DNA of 64,000 bases, from positions 1-64,000 of the forward strand of contig JAANDG010000648.1 of assembly GCA_036852015.1 (NCBI GenBank). The letters run 5' to 3'. Below the pieces are notes generated by a model. The model saw only the letters and a program-made list of their open reading frames with translations. It did not search any database and was not told the DNA's origin. The position numbers and the translations under genes were made by a program. Below, piece after piece: positions 53,990 through 64,000 of the stretch; within the stretch, counting starts at the first letter, position 1, and every line of letters begins with the position of its first letter. This DNA is from Pelodera strongyloides. Its lineage: Eukaryota > Nematoda > Chromadorea > Rhabditida > Rhabditidae.

Positions 53990-55607
53990 ATGTCTACAAA
54001 ATGGAAGTCGGCTTTCAAAATGATCCACGGCAAGACGCCAACGAAGATGGATTTCCAGTTTGCGCCTCCTCAAGTTCGTGGTAAGTTTTTGTGAATTTTG
54101 GAAAACACAGAATTTGTCAGTTTGTTCAGTTTTGTCTATGGTGTGAAGCCCTCTATACAGCAATTGTAAGTGTGTACTATTTCAGAGGAGTTGCTTGGTA
54201 GCGAACCGGCAGAACCAGTCAAAGCGTCACGGAAACGCCACGCAGTTCGTCTGAAGCGTCCTGAAACGATCGAACACGGATTGAGCCCGATGGCCAAGAG
54301 AAATAGAAGTCATGTTGATGCACAGGTTCGCCTTTTTGTATGTATATGTACTCATGGCGCGCATATTGCGCTCGAGGTATTTCGAGTTCGAATTTAAACG
54401 CCCTGAAGTCCCACATGTAATACGTTTTCTTCCTTCTGGGAGTATTGAACTTGCTTAGATCCTCGTTTGTGTTGAATTTCAAGTTGGCCGTTTCATTTAT
54501 GACTTTCAAAACGTTGATTCAGCAGTAAATTTATAATTCAAGAGCCTAATCAGCTTTGAGTTCCGACTTCGAATTATTGCTGAAACGCAATAAATTGTTT
54601 TCAATCTCTACAGAGAACCTCTGTTTAGGATGCTCCAACTAGTTCTTCTGCTCATCCAATTTCTTCAGTGCAAAGCCCGAGTCGAAACCGACCAAAACGA
54701 ATGTTGTTTTCTCGTCCTCCGCCTGCTTCTGAAGCTTCCGACGATGGATCTCTAACCGCAATGAAAGTTGGTCAACTTTATTCTTTATTTAATTCACCAA
54801 ATCCTGCAAAACATATTGCTTTAAAGCGAAATACGGGTCGGTTTTTGAAACGCATCTCAAGTACTTGCATTCCTACGCATTTATGCAACGTGGCGTGGGG
54901 TCTAATTTGGGTCTAGTTTTCATTCTAATTTTTCCTCATTTGCATACGCTGTATAAGAAATCAGGTGTAAGCAATGCGTTTCAAAAACCGGCCGGTATTT
55001 CGCTTTAAACATGAAATTGTCCTCTGTGAATACCATCATTCTGACTCTGCTCTGGGTTTTTCACAATCCAAATTCAGTACTTTAAACGATTTCCACTCAT
55101 ATCGATTAAAAATATTTGTGACTTGTTCGTTCACTCAAATGCACTATTTTCTTTTTCGTTATTGTAATATACTCCATAGTGAATTGTGACTCGAACGGCG
55201 TTTTTTCTGTCGTCTGTTCTATGTTCTTCCAGGAGCAGAGAAATATGCGTATGGGCCCGTGCAGTAGACTGTTATATGGTAAATTTATTTCCGTACCCTA
55301 TTCTATAATTATGCTATTTTTAGGCCGGTCCGTCCGATAAAATTAACCGAAGATCTCCGTTGAAGTCGTTAAATGCAAGGGCCGAAACAAATTCTACGAT
55401 GAATGTTGCTTCTTCTTCAATAAATGGGGTATGTTTCTTCTTTTATTCAGTTGAACGTATGCTTCAATCTTTCCCTTGTAATCTATTGCCTATAGAGCCA
55501 GGAATCAGGAATTTATCTGTTTGCGCTTTTTGTGTATGTAGTTGTAGAAGTAGAATTGAAAACATAAAGCATATTTTAATTTTTTGAAGTAAGCACGGAT
55601 GCTACCC

Positions 55608-55644
<37 letters not shown>

Positions 55645-58600
55645 GTTATTATTGTAGGATATTACTCTTCCATGTGCAAATTTGTCGATCTGTCCCTAGG
55701 TCCTTATCCTTAGCTATAGTCTTTCCGTGACTCTGTTAATTGAATTAGTTCTTGAGTGGTTATGCTTATGAAACCTCGTTTAGGACACCGGAAAGTCTCA
55801 CAACACCTTTACGCCAACAAAATCTCCATTGAACTTTCTCTCTCCCATGAAATCACTGCAGGTTTGCATGCTTTTCTATTTCTTAGAAAAGTGTTTGTCA
55901 AGGGCATAATTTCAGAAATAAAATAGTTTACTCATTGTTAACTGAAACTCCTTTTAAGCGAATGAGTATGGGGTTGATATATTCTAATCAAAGTCAAGTT
56001 TACATTACTCCTCGGTTTTTTCTTGACTCTGTTTATAATAAGTCTTCGCTGCTTGTGTTTTGAGCGTATCTAAAATTTATTTGTGACGCGTGTTGTTTTA
56101 CGCGTCTCGTATAATTCTGCTGGATGTCGACCACCGGTTAATCACCAGTCATAGCTAGTTTGTTCTCGTCTCTAGTCTGTTATAGATGTTGTCTGTGAAT
56201 TATTATGTCAAGTCTAGATGCGCCGAATGTCTCCCCGCAAGGCGCTTTTCACCCCTGAAAAGGTTTCGTTACCTGGCGTGATGAGGAACAGTCCGCGAAC
56301 GCCGATTCGTTCTCCAAGAAAGGCCGTCGCTTCGAATAGGTAATTTTTTTTTAAAACTTAGGTTATAAGTTAGTCGCTTTAGTGCGATGTCTCTGTAACG
56401 TTTTGGGAATTTTGACACTTACCATATTGTATGTGTGAAACATTGTCATTTTGTGCATGGCCCTTCGATTACCTGAAATGGGGAAAGTATCAAGAGCTTC
56501 AATGGGACGTGTTTTGCTTAGGGGGGTTAGTAATATAAAACAAAATTAGTTTTATCATTTAGTTTAGTGGTGATCACGAAGTGCGACTGCAGTAGCTTGT
56601 AGTGCAGTAATGCGACTTCTAACCAACTATCGTACCGTAACCAACTAGTTCATTGTGCTGCTTTCTTTTGTCTCTTCATCATGTCATTTATTTGAAGCAC
56701 ACTTTTGTTTTATTTAAGAAATACATAAATAGCGCTGTGAGCCAAAGCTTGGCTGTGATTGGGGGTTTATCCTTTGCATTTCAGAAAGTTGATTATTCCC
56801 AACTGCGAGTACCTGTTACTGAAATCAACGGAAAAGTTTCCAGTGCAAAAGGAAGCGGAATCATTTGGCGTGAGTTTTATTTATTATTTTGTATAATATA
56901 ATTACTTACTTCCTGATTTCTTGTTTCTTTAGCATCTTTTGTTGAGCAGGTTGAGCTGAGCGTCGTGATTTGCCTTGTGGTTTGTGGTTTCTTTTTGTGG
57001 ATGCGCCTTATATTGAGCCTCTTAAAGCTTTATTTTACAGGTTTTGAGAATTGACAGTTCTCGTGTTATTTTTATTCATACACACCAAGAATTGCGTTAT
57101 CCCGACGTGACTGCGTGTTCAGCAATTTAGTCCATATGAATTGAGAAAAAAAAACATGCTCTTTTCTTTGTCATGAATTTCTGTGTATTATTACGGCTAA
57201 CTATATGTTCAGCTGTGTCATGTCAGTAGTGTTTATTGTGTATTAAACAAAAAGGGCTCGTGTCGTGTGTGTTTATGTGCGTGTTCACCCCTTGAAATTC
57301 ACGACGCAGCGCACGCAGCTTGTTTTTGTTTATATAAAACTTTATTGAAACATCGAGATATGATTTTATTAAATTATCAATTTCTTCAGGACGAAACTCA
57401 GGAACTGCCCGAATCTGTTGTCCAAGAAGCTCCTAAGCCAGTGAAGAAGCTATTCAAGTTTGTTTTTTGTTTATACATTCCGTGTTTTTAATAATGTCTT
57501 GATTTAGCGCTTTTTTTCAACAATTGTCGAAACGGGGTTACCGTATTACATATGGTATATTCATGTTAGTTTGTTGAACTTATTCACTTACATCTTCCCA
57601 ATTTGTTTCCTCTTTTATTAGAATGTTCGTGGAGTGCTTTTCTTTCTTTCTTATCATAAGTACCATATTCTGTCCGTGTGTCGCAGCTTATCTTTTATGG
57701 AAAAGGGGAAAAGACAACTTAGGGGAAATAATCTCCCGAATCCGAATTCATGTTTTGCACAAGGCTTTGTAGTGCAGTAATCAGTAATGCTAAAGGGTTA
57801 ACAGCCGACTGCGCTGCTAAGGAATAGAGTGTCAGCTCACAGCTGAGTGAAAGAAAGGGTTAAGGTTGAGTGTGTAGTGCATCTCAATTTTTAACTGTAG
57901 ACGTTTGAAGATAACATGTAGGTTTGGCAACGTTTCTCTTTATTTATAGTTGACCGATATTTACAATATTACCATATATTTTGCAATTTTAGGAAAGTTT
58001 GGGTATATATTATTCAGTGGAATTCAATTCAGTCATTTCATTGTTTCGAAATTTCTAGAATATAGTTATTTTGTAATGGGAAATGGAAAATGGGAAATGG
58101 AATTACGACTTCGGATATCCAGTACGGTAGAAGGCTAGAGATAGATAGGGAGGGGAAAAAATAAGTGATTGCTTTAGCTTAAAGACGGTAATGACCCGGG
58201 TTCAACGCTGATAAGGCTCCACGATTCGAGTGTTCATTTCCAACGCCTATGAAATTTAACGAAAGCAAATATATAGCGTTTGAAGTGAAGTGATTCTTGA
58301 ATGAGTTGTTTACTGAATCGCGTTTTGAGAGTAAGAGTATAATTGTGTTTATGCATACATCAATAAATAAGCAGTACTGCATCACCGAATTGAATTTAGG
58401 TAAATTTCCTGAAACATTATGATTGGTGATATTGATACTGGATTAACTGAATAAGGGTGAATTGGGTAAAACGATTAGTGATATTGATGAATAAGGGCGG
58501 TTGAGTAAAACTTTTGATAAAGAAGTAAACATTAGTTCTTTCAATGATTTCACTCTTTCAGATACAACGCTAAGCGAGCCGCTGCCAAAGCAAATGGAGA

Positions 58601-58721
58601 GAATTTCGTGCGGATCAACCTTCGAAAGAAGGCCTTTGTTAGAGGAAAGGTCTCAGCTGAAGCTAAGAGAAAGATGATGCGGAAACAGAAGTGGAAAGCC
58701 AAGTTTGGAAAGAGATTTTAA
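53990..58721 (+). CDS. sld-2: SLD-2-like DNA replication initiation factor (RecQ4 N-terminus-like), 9 exons, 328 residues
   Basis: Sld2-type factors join TopBP1/Dpb11 after CDK phosphorylation to start DNA replication in the nucleus. Exons: 53990-54080, 54186-54325, 54629-54766, 55324-55428, 55784-55861, 56218-56339, 56785-56869, 57390-57457, 58562-58721; phases fit throughout. The N-terminus (KWKSAFKMIHGKTPTKMDF, residues 4-22) matches the W-x2-AF...G-x-x-P-S/T pattern of the Sld2/RecQ4 N-terminal fold. The C-terminus (NFVRINLRKKAFVRGK, then RKQKWKAKFGKRF) matches the basic motif found in RecQ4 proteins just before the zinc knuckle. The chain stops there: no zinc knuckle and no helicase follow. 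The middle is Ser/Pro-rich with about eleven S/T-P sites, at least eight of them S/T-P-x-K/R. Exon 7 is the least certain. Confidence 0.85.
54821..55008. mobile_element. CGAAATACCGG-family foldback element (sld-2 intron 3)
   Basis: TTAAAGCGAAATACGGGTCGG on the left and CCGGCCGGTATTTCGCTTTAA on the right. Confidence 0.9.
55605..55651. repeat. (TTA)n microsatellite in sld-2 intron
   Basis: About fifteen TTA units, one altered to TTG. Confidence 0.95.
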
Positions 58722-61452
58722 TTTTGGACGTACTACTGCTTTATTTTTACATAATGTAATATTAGGTCTATATGTAGTCATGCCGTGTAGTCTACTTTAT
58801 CAGCCGAGGAAACGTTATTATAGTATCATTTCAAGCACACAGTACACCTACACACACATGTTGATTTTTTGTGAAGTTTGAGTTTGGATGTTATTTGAAG
58901 TTTGGATTTTTGGATGCAAATTTCAGTCGTATTTTCGTGCACAGTTGAGTAGTCGAATTTATCCATTTGGTAACTATTCTGTTTGGTTGTGTATCTGCTA
59001 AATTTGACTAACCATGTTAACGTAATCTTTATTGCCTTACTAATTACTACTAATATAATGTTTGTTGAATTTGGTTCTATTATGTATGAAAATTGAAGAT
59101 ACGTAGAGTAAGTTTAGTGCTGAATGAAAAGTGTCCCGTTTTTCATTGTGATTATCTGTGCTCATTGCTGAGTGCTTTCCTAGAAGGCTGATTCAATCGC
59201 TAACTATTCTATCCCCGGTATGTTTAGCAGTTTAGCATATTTATTTAATTTCAGTTATGAGGCCACGGCCACCCATTCTTCGACTTCCATTGTTAGCGCT
59301 ATTCGCTATTTCTATTTACTTTTTCGTTTGACGCTTATTTATTGGATCATGTGAATTGCATTTGCACTTGAAATTATGTTTTGAAATTGAAATTAAGTTC
59401 TTTGCTAATTTATATGTTGTTGATATTTGTTACTGAAGGTTCAAAAGGTAAATGAAGACTGAATTGATGTAAGATGTATTTGAGTTTTGTTGTCGGTGAA
59501 ATTGACTGTTATTTCTTCACGAATAAAAGTATAAAATTGTTGGTGGTGTTATATGAAAGTTGAGTGTTTCATCGAGTTTATGTATTTTTGGATGTGTTTT
59601 AATGTATCACTCACTACCGTTTTTGTAAGCCGCGTTGTGATAATCTTCTGGTTTTGTGGCGCATATTTGTATGCGTTATTAGTTTGTGCCCCTGGACTAC
59701 AAACATAATCTGCCTACGGCAACTCCATACGGCGTTGTATTTGTCGCTCAGTGAACCACGCCCCCTACTTCTATGTTCTCCGTTCTCCCTGGTGACACTT
59801 TTGTCTCGCCACACGCGATGTCGTAAACCCTGTGCCCTCTGAGGCCTGTGTACTATCTGTAATCTTCCTTCCGTCTCTCTCCTCTCATGCAGCAATGCTG
59901 TCTCTGTTTGCTCGGCGATTCTCCTCTCTGCGTCTCTGCATCTTTCGTCAGCGATCGATTAGCAGTCACAGCCGTCGTCTTTCGCTTTATGTGGGTGGCC
60001 TCTGTTTGACGTTAGCAATGCGTACGCGGCTAGCTAAACGAAATATTCAAATTATTTCGAAATTTCTGTTATCGTTTGTAATACGTGGTTCCTTTTGCTA
60101 GTTGAATACTGCAATTTCATGTTAGCTTCGAAGTGTTTGGCTTAGAGGCATCCAGGCATTATTTTCTTATCTTGCAAGTCCTCCGCTATTTGTGAATGTG
60201 TACTGTGCTAAATATTCAGCATGTGATGTGTTCAAAATTCACTTGTCAATTTGTATATATTTCGAAGAATTCTTTTTGAATTAAATCCAATGTCCCGTGA
60301 TAGCGTCTCTTTTCATATGACATGCTTTATTGCATTCCCTTTTTTATCGCGATAAGCCTAAACATATCGTTTGATCTGTCTGTTTGGTTATTGGCGTTGG
60401 CGTTATATATCGTCGAACCGTCAGCAGAGCAGTTATTGATTTTCTCCTCTTTCTTGACTTCTCTCAGCTGTGTGTTATATTTTCCTAACGCCGATGATTC
60501 CCATCGCGGTCGTGGTTCTCTGCTTCTCGTTCTATATTTCGGCGTTGAGTGGTATATAAGAACTGTGGCGTCGCTGATACCAAGCAGAACATTCATTTGC
60601 GCTGACTTTTGTCATTCTATCATGAGAGTTTTCGTTCGATTGTGAAATGTTGTGCTCTGAAAAATTTCCCAATATCATCATAAGGTGAATTTATATTGGT
60701 GGAAGTATATTTGTTGTTCGCTTACTTCTTACTGCGTACTATTTAATATCTATCTACAAGGTCCCTTGTTAGTATGTTGGTGTCCTTACTGCACTGACAT
60801 CTTAGGGTTCCTTTTGGTCTTTACAAAATTCACGTTTTTGCCTCATTTTTCTTTGCCTTATCCATCGACCAATAAAGATTTATTATCTATGGGTTATCGT
60901 CATATATAGATCATTTCCACCTTTAACCCGTTTACTTGCTCGATTTGTGATTTTTAGAACCTCTAGATTTACAGTAAGGAAACTTGCCGGTAACTCCGGA
61001 GATGATGTCCGAAAATTTCAAATTTATTTTTTTCCTGTCGTAGTCTTGGTCCTGATCTTGTACCGATTCGCAGATAGTTTTGTCTGTTTGCTGCTTATCG
61101 ATTGATTCCGGCAAGTATTGATTGATGACTCCACCAAGTAATATTCTTCTTTTTCAGCAAGACATCCCCCCTTGTGGCTCTTTCGGGTGGACCGCGGTAG
61201 TCGTTTCACCAGGCAGTTCCTCACAACGCAGACCAGTCGCCAGTAGACGTGGTTGTGTGCGTGCACTGATCGTTGAAGAGGGTCATCAGTGAATAATATC
61301 CCTTCCATATTATTCCCCAGCTGACTGTTCTCTTCTCGGCCTGTCCACGCGCAAGTTTGCGCTGTGAAGTTTGTCTAGTGTAAAGTCTCGAACGGTAAAC
61401 CCGGAAGAGCCCAACGCCTAACCGGATTTGCCGGAAAAGAGATCAGGCGAGC
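58722..61452. other. Intergenic region, T-rich, with probable 5' region of the next gene
   Basis: AATAAA-type words (for example at 59521) could serve the upstream gene's 3' end. A more GC-rich stretch at about 61140-61450 leads into the next start codon and may be its 5'UTR. No other gene recognised; open frames at 59640-60110 and 60320-60650 lack recognisable features. Confidence 0.45.
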
Positions 61453-63902
61453 ATGACTAGCATGAGCGGTATGAACGGCGGTAATGTACCACCAACGCAC
61501 GAAGAGGGAATGAATGAGAGTGAGTCGTTTTAAGTTATAGTTTTACTTTATCGAAATAGTAGGAGCGCTTTAGTTAGTTGCGTTCCTTGTGGTTAAACGG
61601 GAATGTGCTTTATATACTGTTTACTCTTTGCACTAGCTTGGGGGTATAAGCTGTGTTATTGAAATAGTGAAGCAAATTTGCTTTCCCTTGTAACTTGTAA
61701 TGCTTCAAAATGTCTGTTTTTATATCATCATATATCTTTGCTAAAAATGCTAAATAATGTATTTTTTTCAGATGTTAACGTGGAAAACACGCGAAGTTTC
61801 AAACTCGATTTGATAAAAGTTGTGAAGGGTCACAGAGTAAGTGTTACTTCTTTTTATTTGTACGCTTTCTTTAAGTTTGTGTCCTTTTATACATCTGTTT
61901 CTTTGTAAACCTCTAGGTCGGCTTTCTGTTTATTTCGTGAAGATGAATGACTAGAACAACTGGTTTTGTATGGTTTCTGTCTTTTTGTGTAAGGGTACTG
62001 TGGCTTACATTTGAGTTTGTGTGACAGTGATTAATTAGTAATAACTGATAATGTCATGCAATATATGATATTGTTTATCGGGGCACTATTATATAGCCTT
62101 ACAAGTGAAAGGCTATAAGCGCCAAAGTGTACTACGGTTTTTGAAATTCATCGTGTTGGAAAGCAGGGTCGAATTCGGTCGAATTATACATCATATGCAA
62201 TTGAGCATAATCTGGAATTATTCATCCAATCGACCCCAATTCCGATTTGTTGGCATAAATACATAAGAACTCAGTTGTCCACGATGAATTTCAAAAACCG
62301 TCTGATATTCGTCTTAATATCAATATAGTAAAGGAAGATATGATTTTGTCTACGTTTCTATATATTTTCCCATTGCAGGTATTGTGGGATAAATCACACC
62401 CACATTTTCGTGACCGTAATAAAGCGCATCATTGGAGAAGAGTGGCAGAAGAGATGAATGCACAAAGTTTTAGTACAGTAGGACGACCCGTCGAAGGTAT
62501 TTGAGATTTTGATTACTGTAGTTTTATCGGCGATTATCGTATCTTTATCTTATCTGCTTGAAGGTACTGTAAAATTTATCAATGATTACTGTATACTGAC
62601 ACTTGTGGACGCTTTTGTGTTATCTCAGTGAAAACACTAAGGCAGAAAAAACTCTTTTGTAAGACAGGTGTCTGTCTGTGAAACCGGGACCGTATACTCG
62701 TTTTTTTTATCGTATGTATAACAGAATCTTGTGATGGTTTTATTTATGTCTTATGCCATCGGCTTATACAAGAGTAATATAATATTCAAAGATTAGACAT
62801 TTAATACGTTCCACGTATATTATGAGTAGAGTTGGCAACGTGTTCCAGATAACAACTAGCGCGATGTCTTTCTAGCATCAAAGTGTTTGTAAATGTCCAA
62901 ATCTGTTTTCCTTTTCAGCACACAAGTGTCAGGCGGTGTTCAAGATGTTATACGACACACTTCGTTCCACACGACGCAGAATGAAAGAGGGCCAGAAGAT
63001 GACCAACTGGGACTTCTGGGTCCCGATGAAGTTTATTACCGATGAGCTGGAGAAGCATGACAAGTTGGTTACTTTTTTAGTTCATTGTGTTGTGGTTTCT
63101 ATTTATTGATATTGCGGAAAGACTTAGGATATCATTTGTGTTTATTGATTATCTGTGCTTATAAGTTTTTGAACAATTCCATCGAGTGTGAGTATGCAGC
63201 AAACGACCGAGTGCGATAGTTACGCGTCATACCGAAACAACCAACCAACAGGTATACTCACGTATATAATGTTTTACTGTGCTGAGTACTCAATATATGA
63301 TTTCCTTTTTAGAAAGCAGTCCGCCGATGTTACGAGTGAGCTGCCTCCGACTGATGAAAACCAAAGGATACAAAGGATATTAATGTCTAATATGGTGGGT
63401 CTTTTATATATTTGAACTCTGTTTTAATTATTATTGGTATTATTAAGGATTCGTATTTGCTTTATCTTGTGTGAATAGCCACGTGATTGGTGCTTTACTG
63501 TATCCTCTGAAAGTTTGAGGTTAATTAAGAATTAAGAATGGATTTATTTATTGATGTATTATTTCACTTTCTAAGTGGTCATACTTTAAAAGTACTAATA
63601 TTATCGTGTTTAGTATCGCTAGTCGCTATTGCTTAGTGCTTTTCTCTGTCTTACACCTAAAACGTTTAGGTATTTCGTATTTGTTACTTGTTGCGTAGCG
63701 TTACAAGTGAATTGTGTTAAATACTATAGGTAGTAGTTTTCTTGACCTTTGTTTATAATCTTGTCTTTAGCGAGGGGACGATATAGCGGCCCAGCGCCCG
63801 CATGGGGACTTTTTACCCCCGATGCCGGAAATGGACGACAAGGAAATTAAAACGGAGGTTCCGGATCCGGACGACCCAAGTCATCTATTCAAGGCGCAGA
63901 AG
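61453..63902 (+). CDS. MADF-domain (Adf-1-like) protein, first six exons; continues beyond the window
   Basis: Exons: 61453-61519, 61772-61836, 62379-62496, 62919-63063, 63313-63394, 63771-63902; all phases fit and the last ends at a donor (gttagc). The MADF/Myb-SANT-like domain starts with FKLDLIKVVKGHRVLWDKSH, continues HHWRRVAEEMNA and ends KMLYDTLRSTRRRMKEG (about residues 30-115), with the spaced tryptophans and basic third helix expected for DNA binding. MADF proteins usually act as sequence-specific transcription regulators. After the domain comes a polar segment and an acidic, proline-rich stretch with an IKTE tetrapeptide. The start is the first ATG of MTSMSGMNGG; no upstream in-frame exon was recognised. 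The C-terminal part is missing. Confidence 0.82.
62105..62325. mobile_element. Degenerate foldback element related to the CGAAATACCGG family (intron)
   Basis: Left arm ctacggtttttgaaattcatcgtg, right arm cacgatgaatttcaaaaaccgtc, with 'catatgcaattgagcataatct' inside; TTAA ends are lost. Confidence 0.7.
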
Positions 63903-64000
63903 GTTAGCATTCTAATTTAGATATTATTTATTATGACATCGCTATGTTACTATGTTTGTAGTTTGTACGTACGTTTGTAAGAGTTGTCGTATTGAGTTGT

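Noticed and set aside
55233..55278. Small exon of the sld-2-like gene between exons 3 and 4
   Set aside because: Good acceptor and donor, but including it puts a stop codon in the next exon; skipping it keeps the frame.

Overview
This is a eukaryotic, AT-rich, repeat-rich chromosomal window, most probably from a nematode. The genes are cut into many small GT-AG exons. There is a BEL/Pao retrovirus-like element whose glycoprotein has a Gn/Gc layout of the type known from nematode Cer elements. A free-standing SLD-2-type replication factor without a helicase, as in Caenorhabditis, also points to nematodes. Species cannot be assigned from the sequence alone.

Layout: 1-3899 is non-coding with one TTAA-flanked foldback element and a (TTA)n tract. 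A 9.45 kb BEL/Pao element (3900-13349) has two LTRs that read as identical, a primer-binding site, gag-pol, integrase and an envelope-like region; its coding frame is broken three times. 13350-23214 holds no recognisable gene but many inverted-repeat elements. DNA topoisomerase I lies on + in 16 modelled exons (23215-31153), with most larger introns filled by repeats. A 57-bp satellite of about 30 units follows (31511-33243), then a foldback element and a minus-strand non-LTR retrotransposon (34446-37594) into which a Penelope-like fragment has inserted with a 13-bp target duplication. 37595-43390 has no recognisable gene.

From 43394 three more + strand genes follow: a complete ceramide kinase (18 exons, 543 residues), a complete SLD-2/RecQ4-N-terminus-like replication initiation factor (9 exons, 328 residues) and the first six coding exons of a MADF-domain protein that runs off the right edge. 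Exon phases agree across every modelled junction in these genes.

The genes do not form an obvious operon, since spacings are 1.8 to 12 kb. Two concern DNA replication and topology (topoisomerase I, SLD-2), one sphingolipid phosphorylation, one probably transcription. The dominating theme is mobile DNA: at least a dozen short palindromic elements share TTAA ends and related termini and sit mostly in introns, in two cases within 20-40 bases of a splice acceptor.
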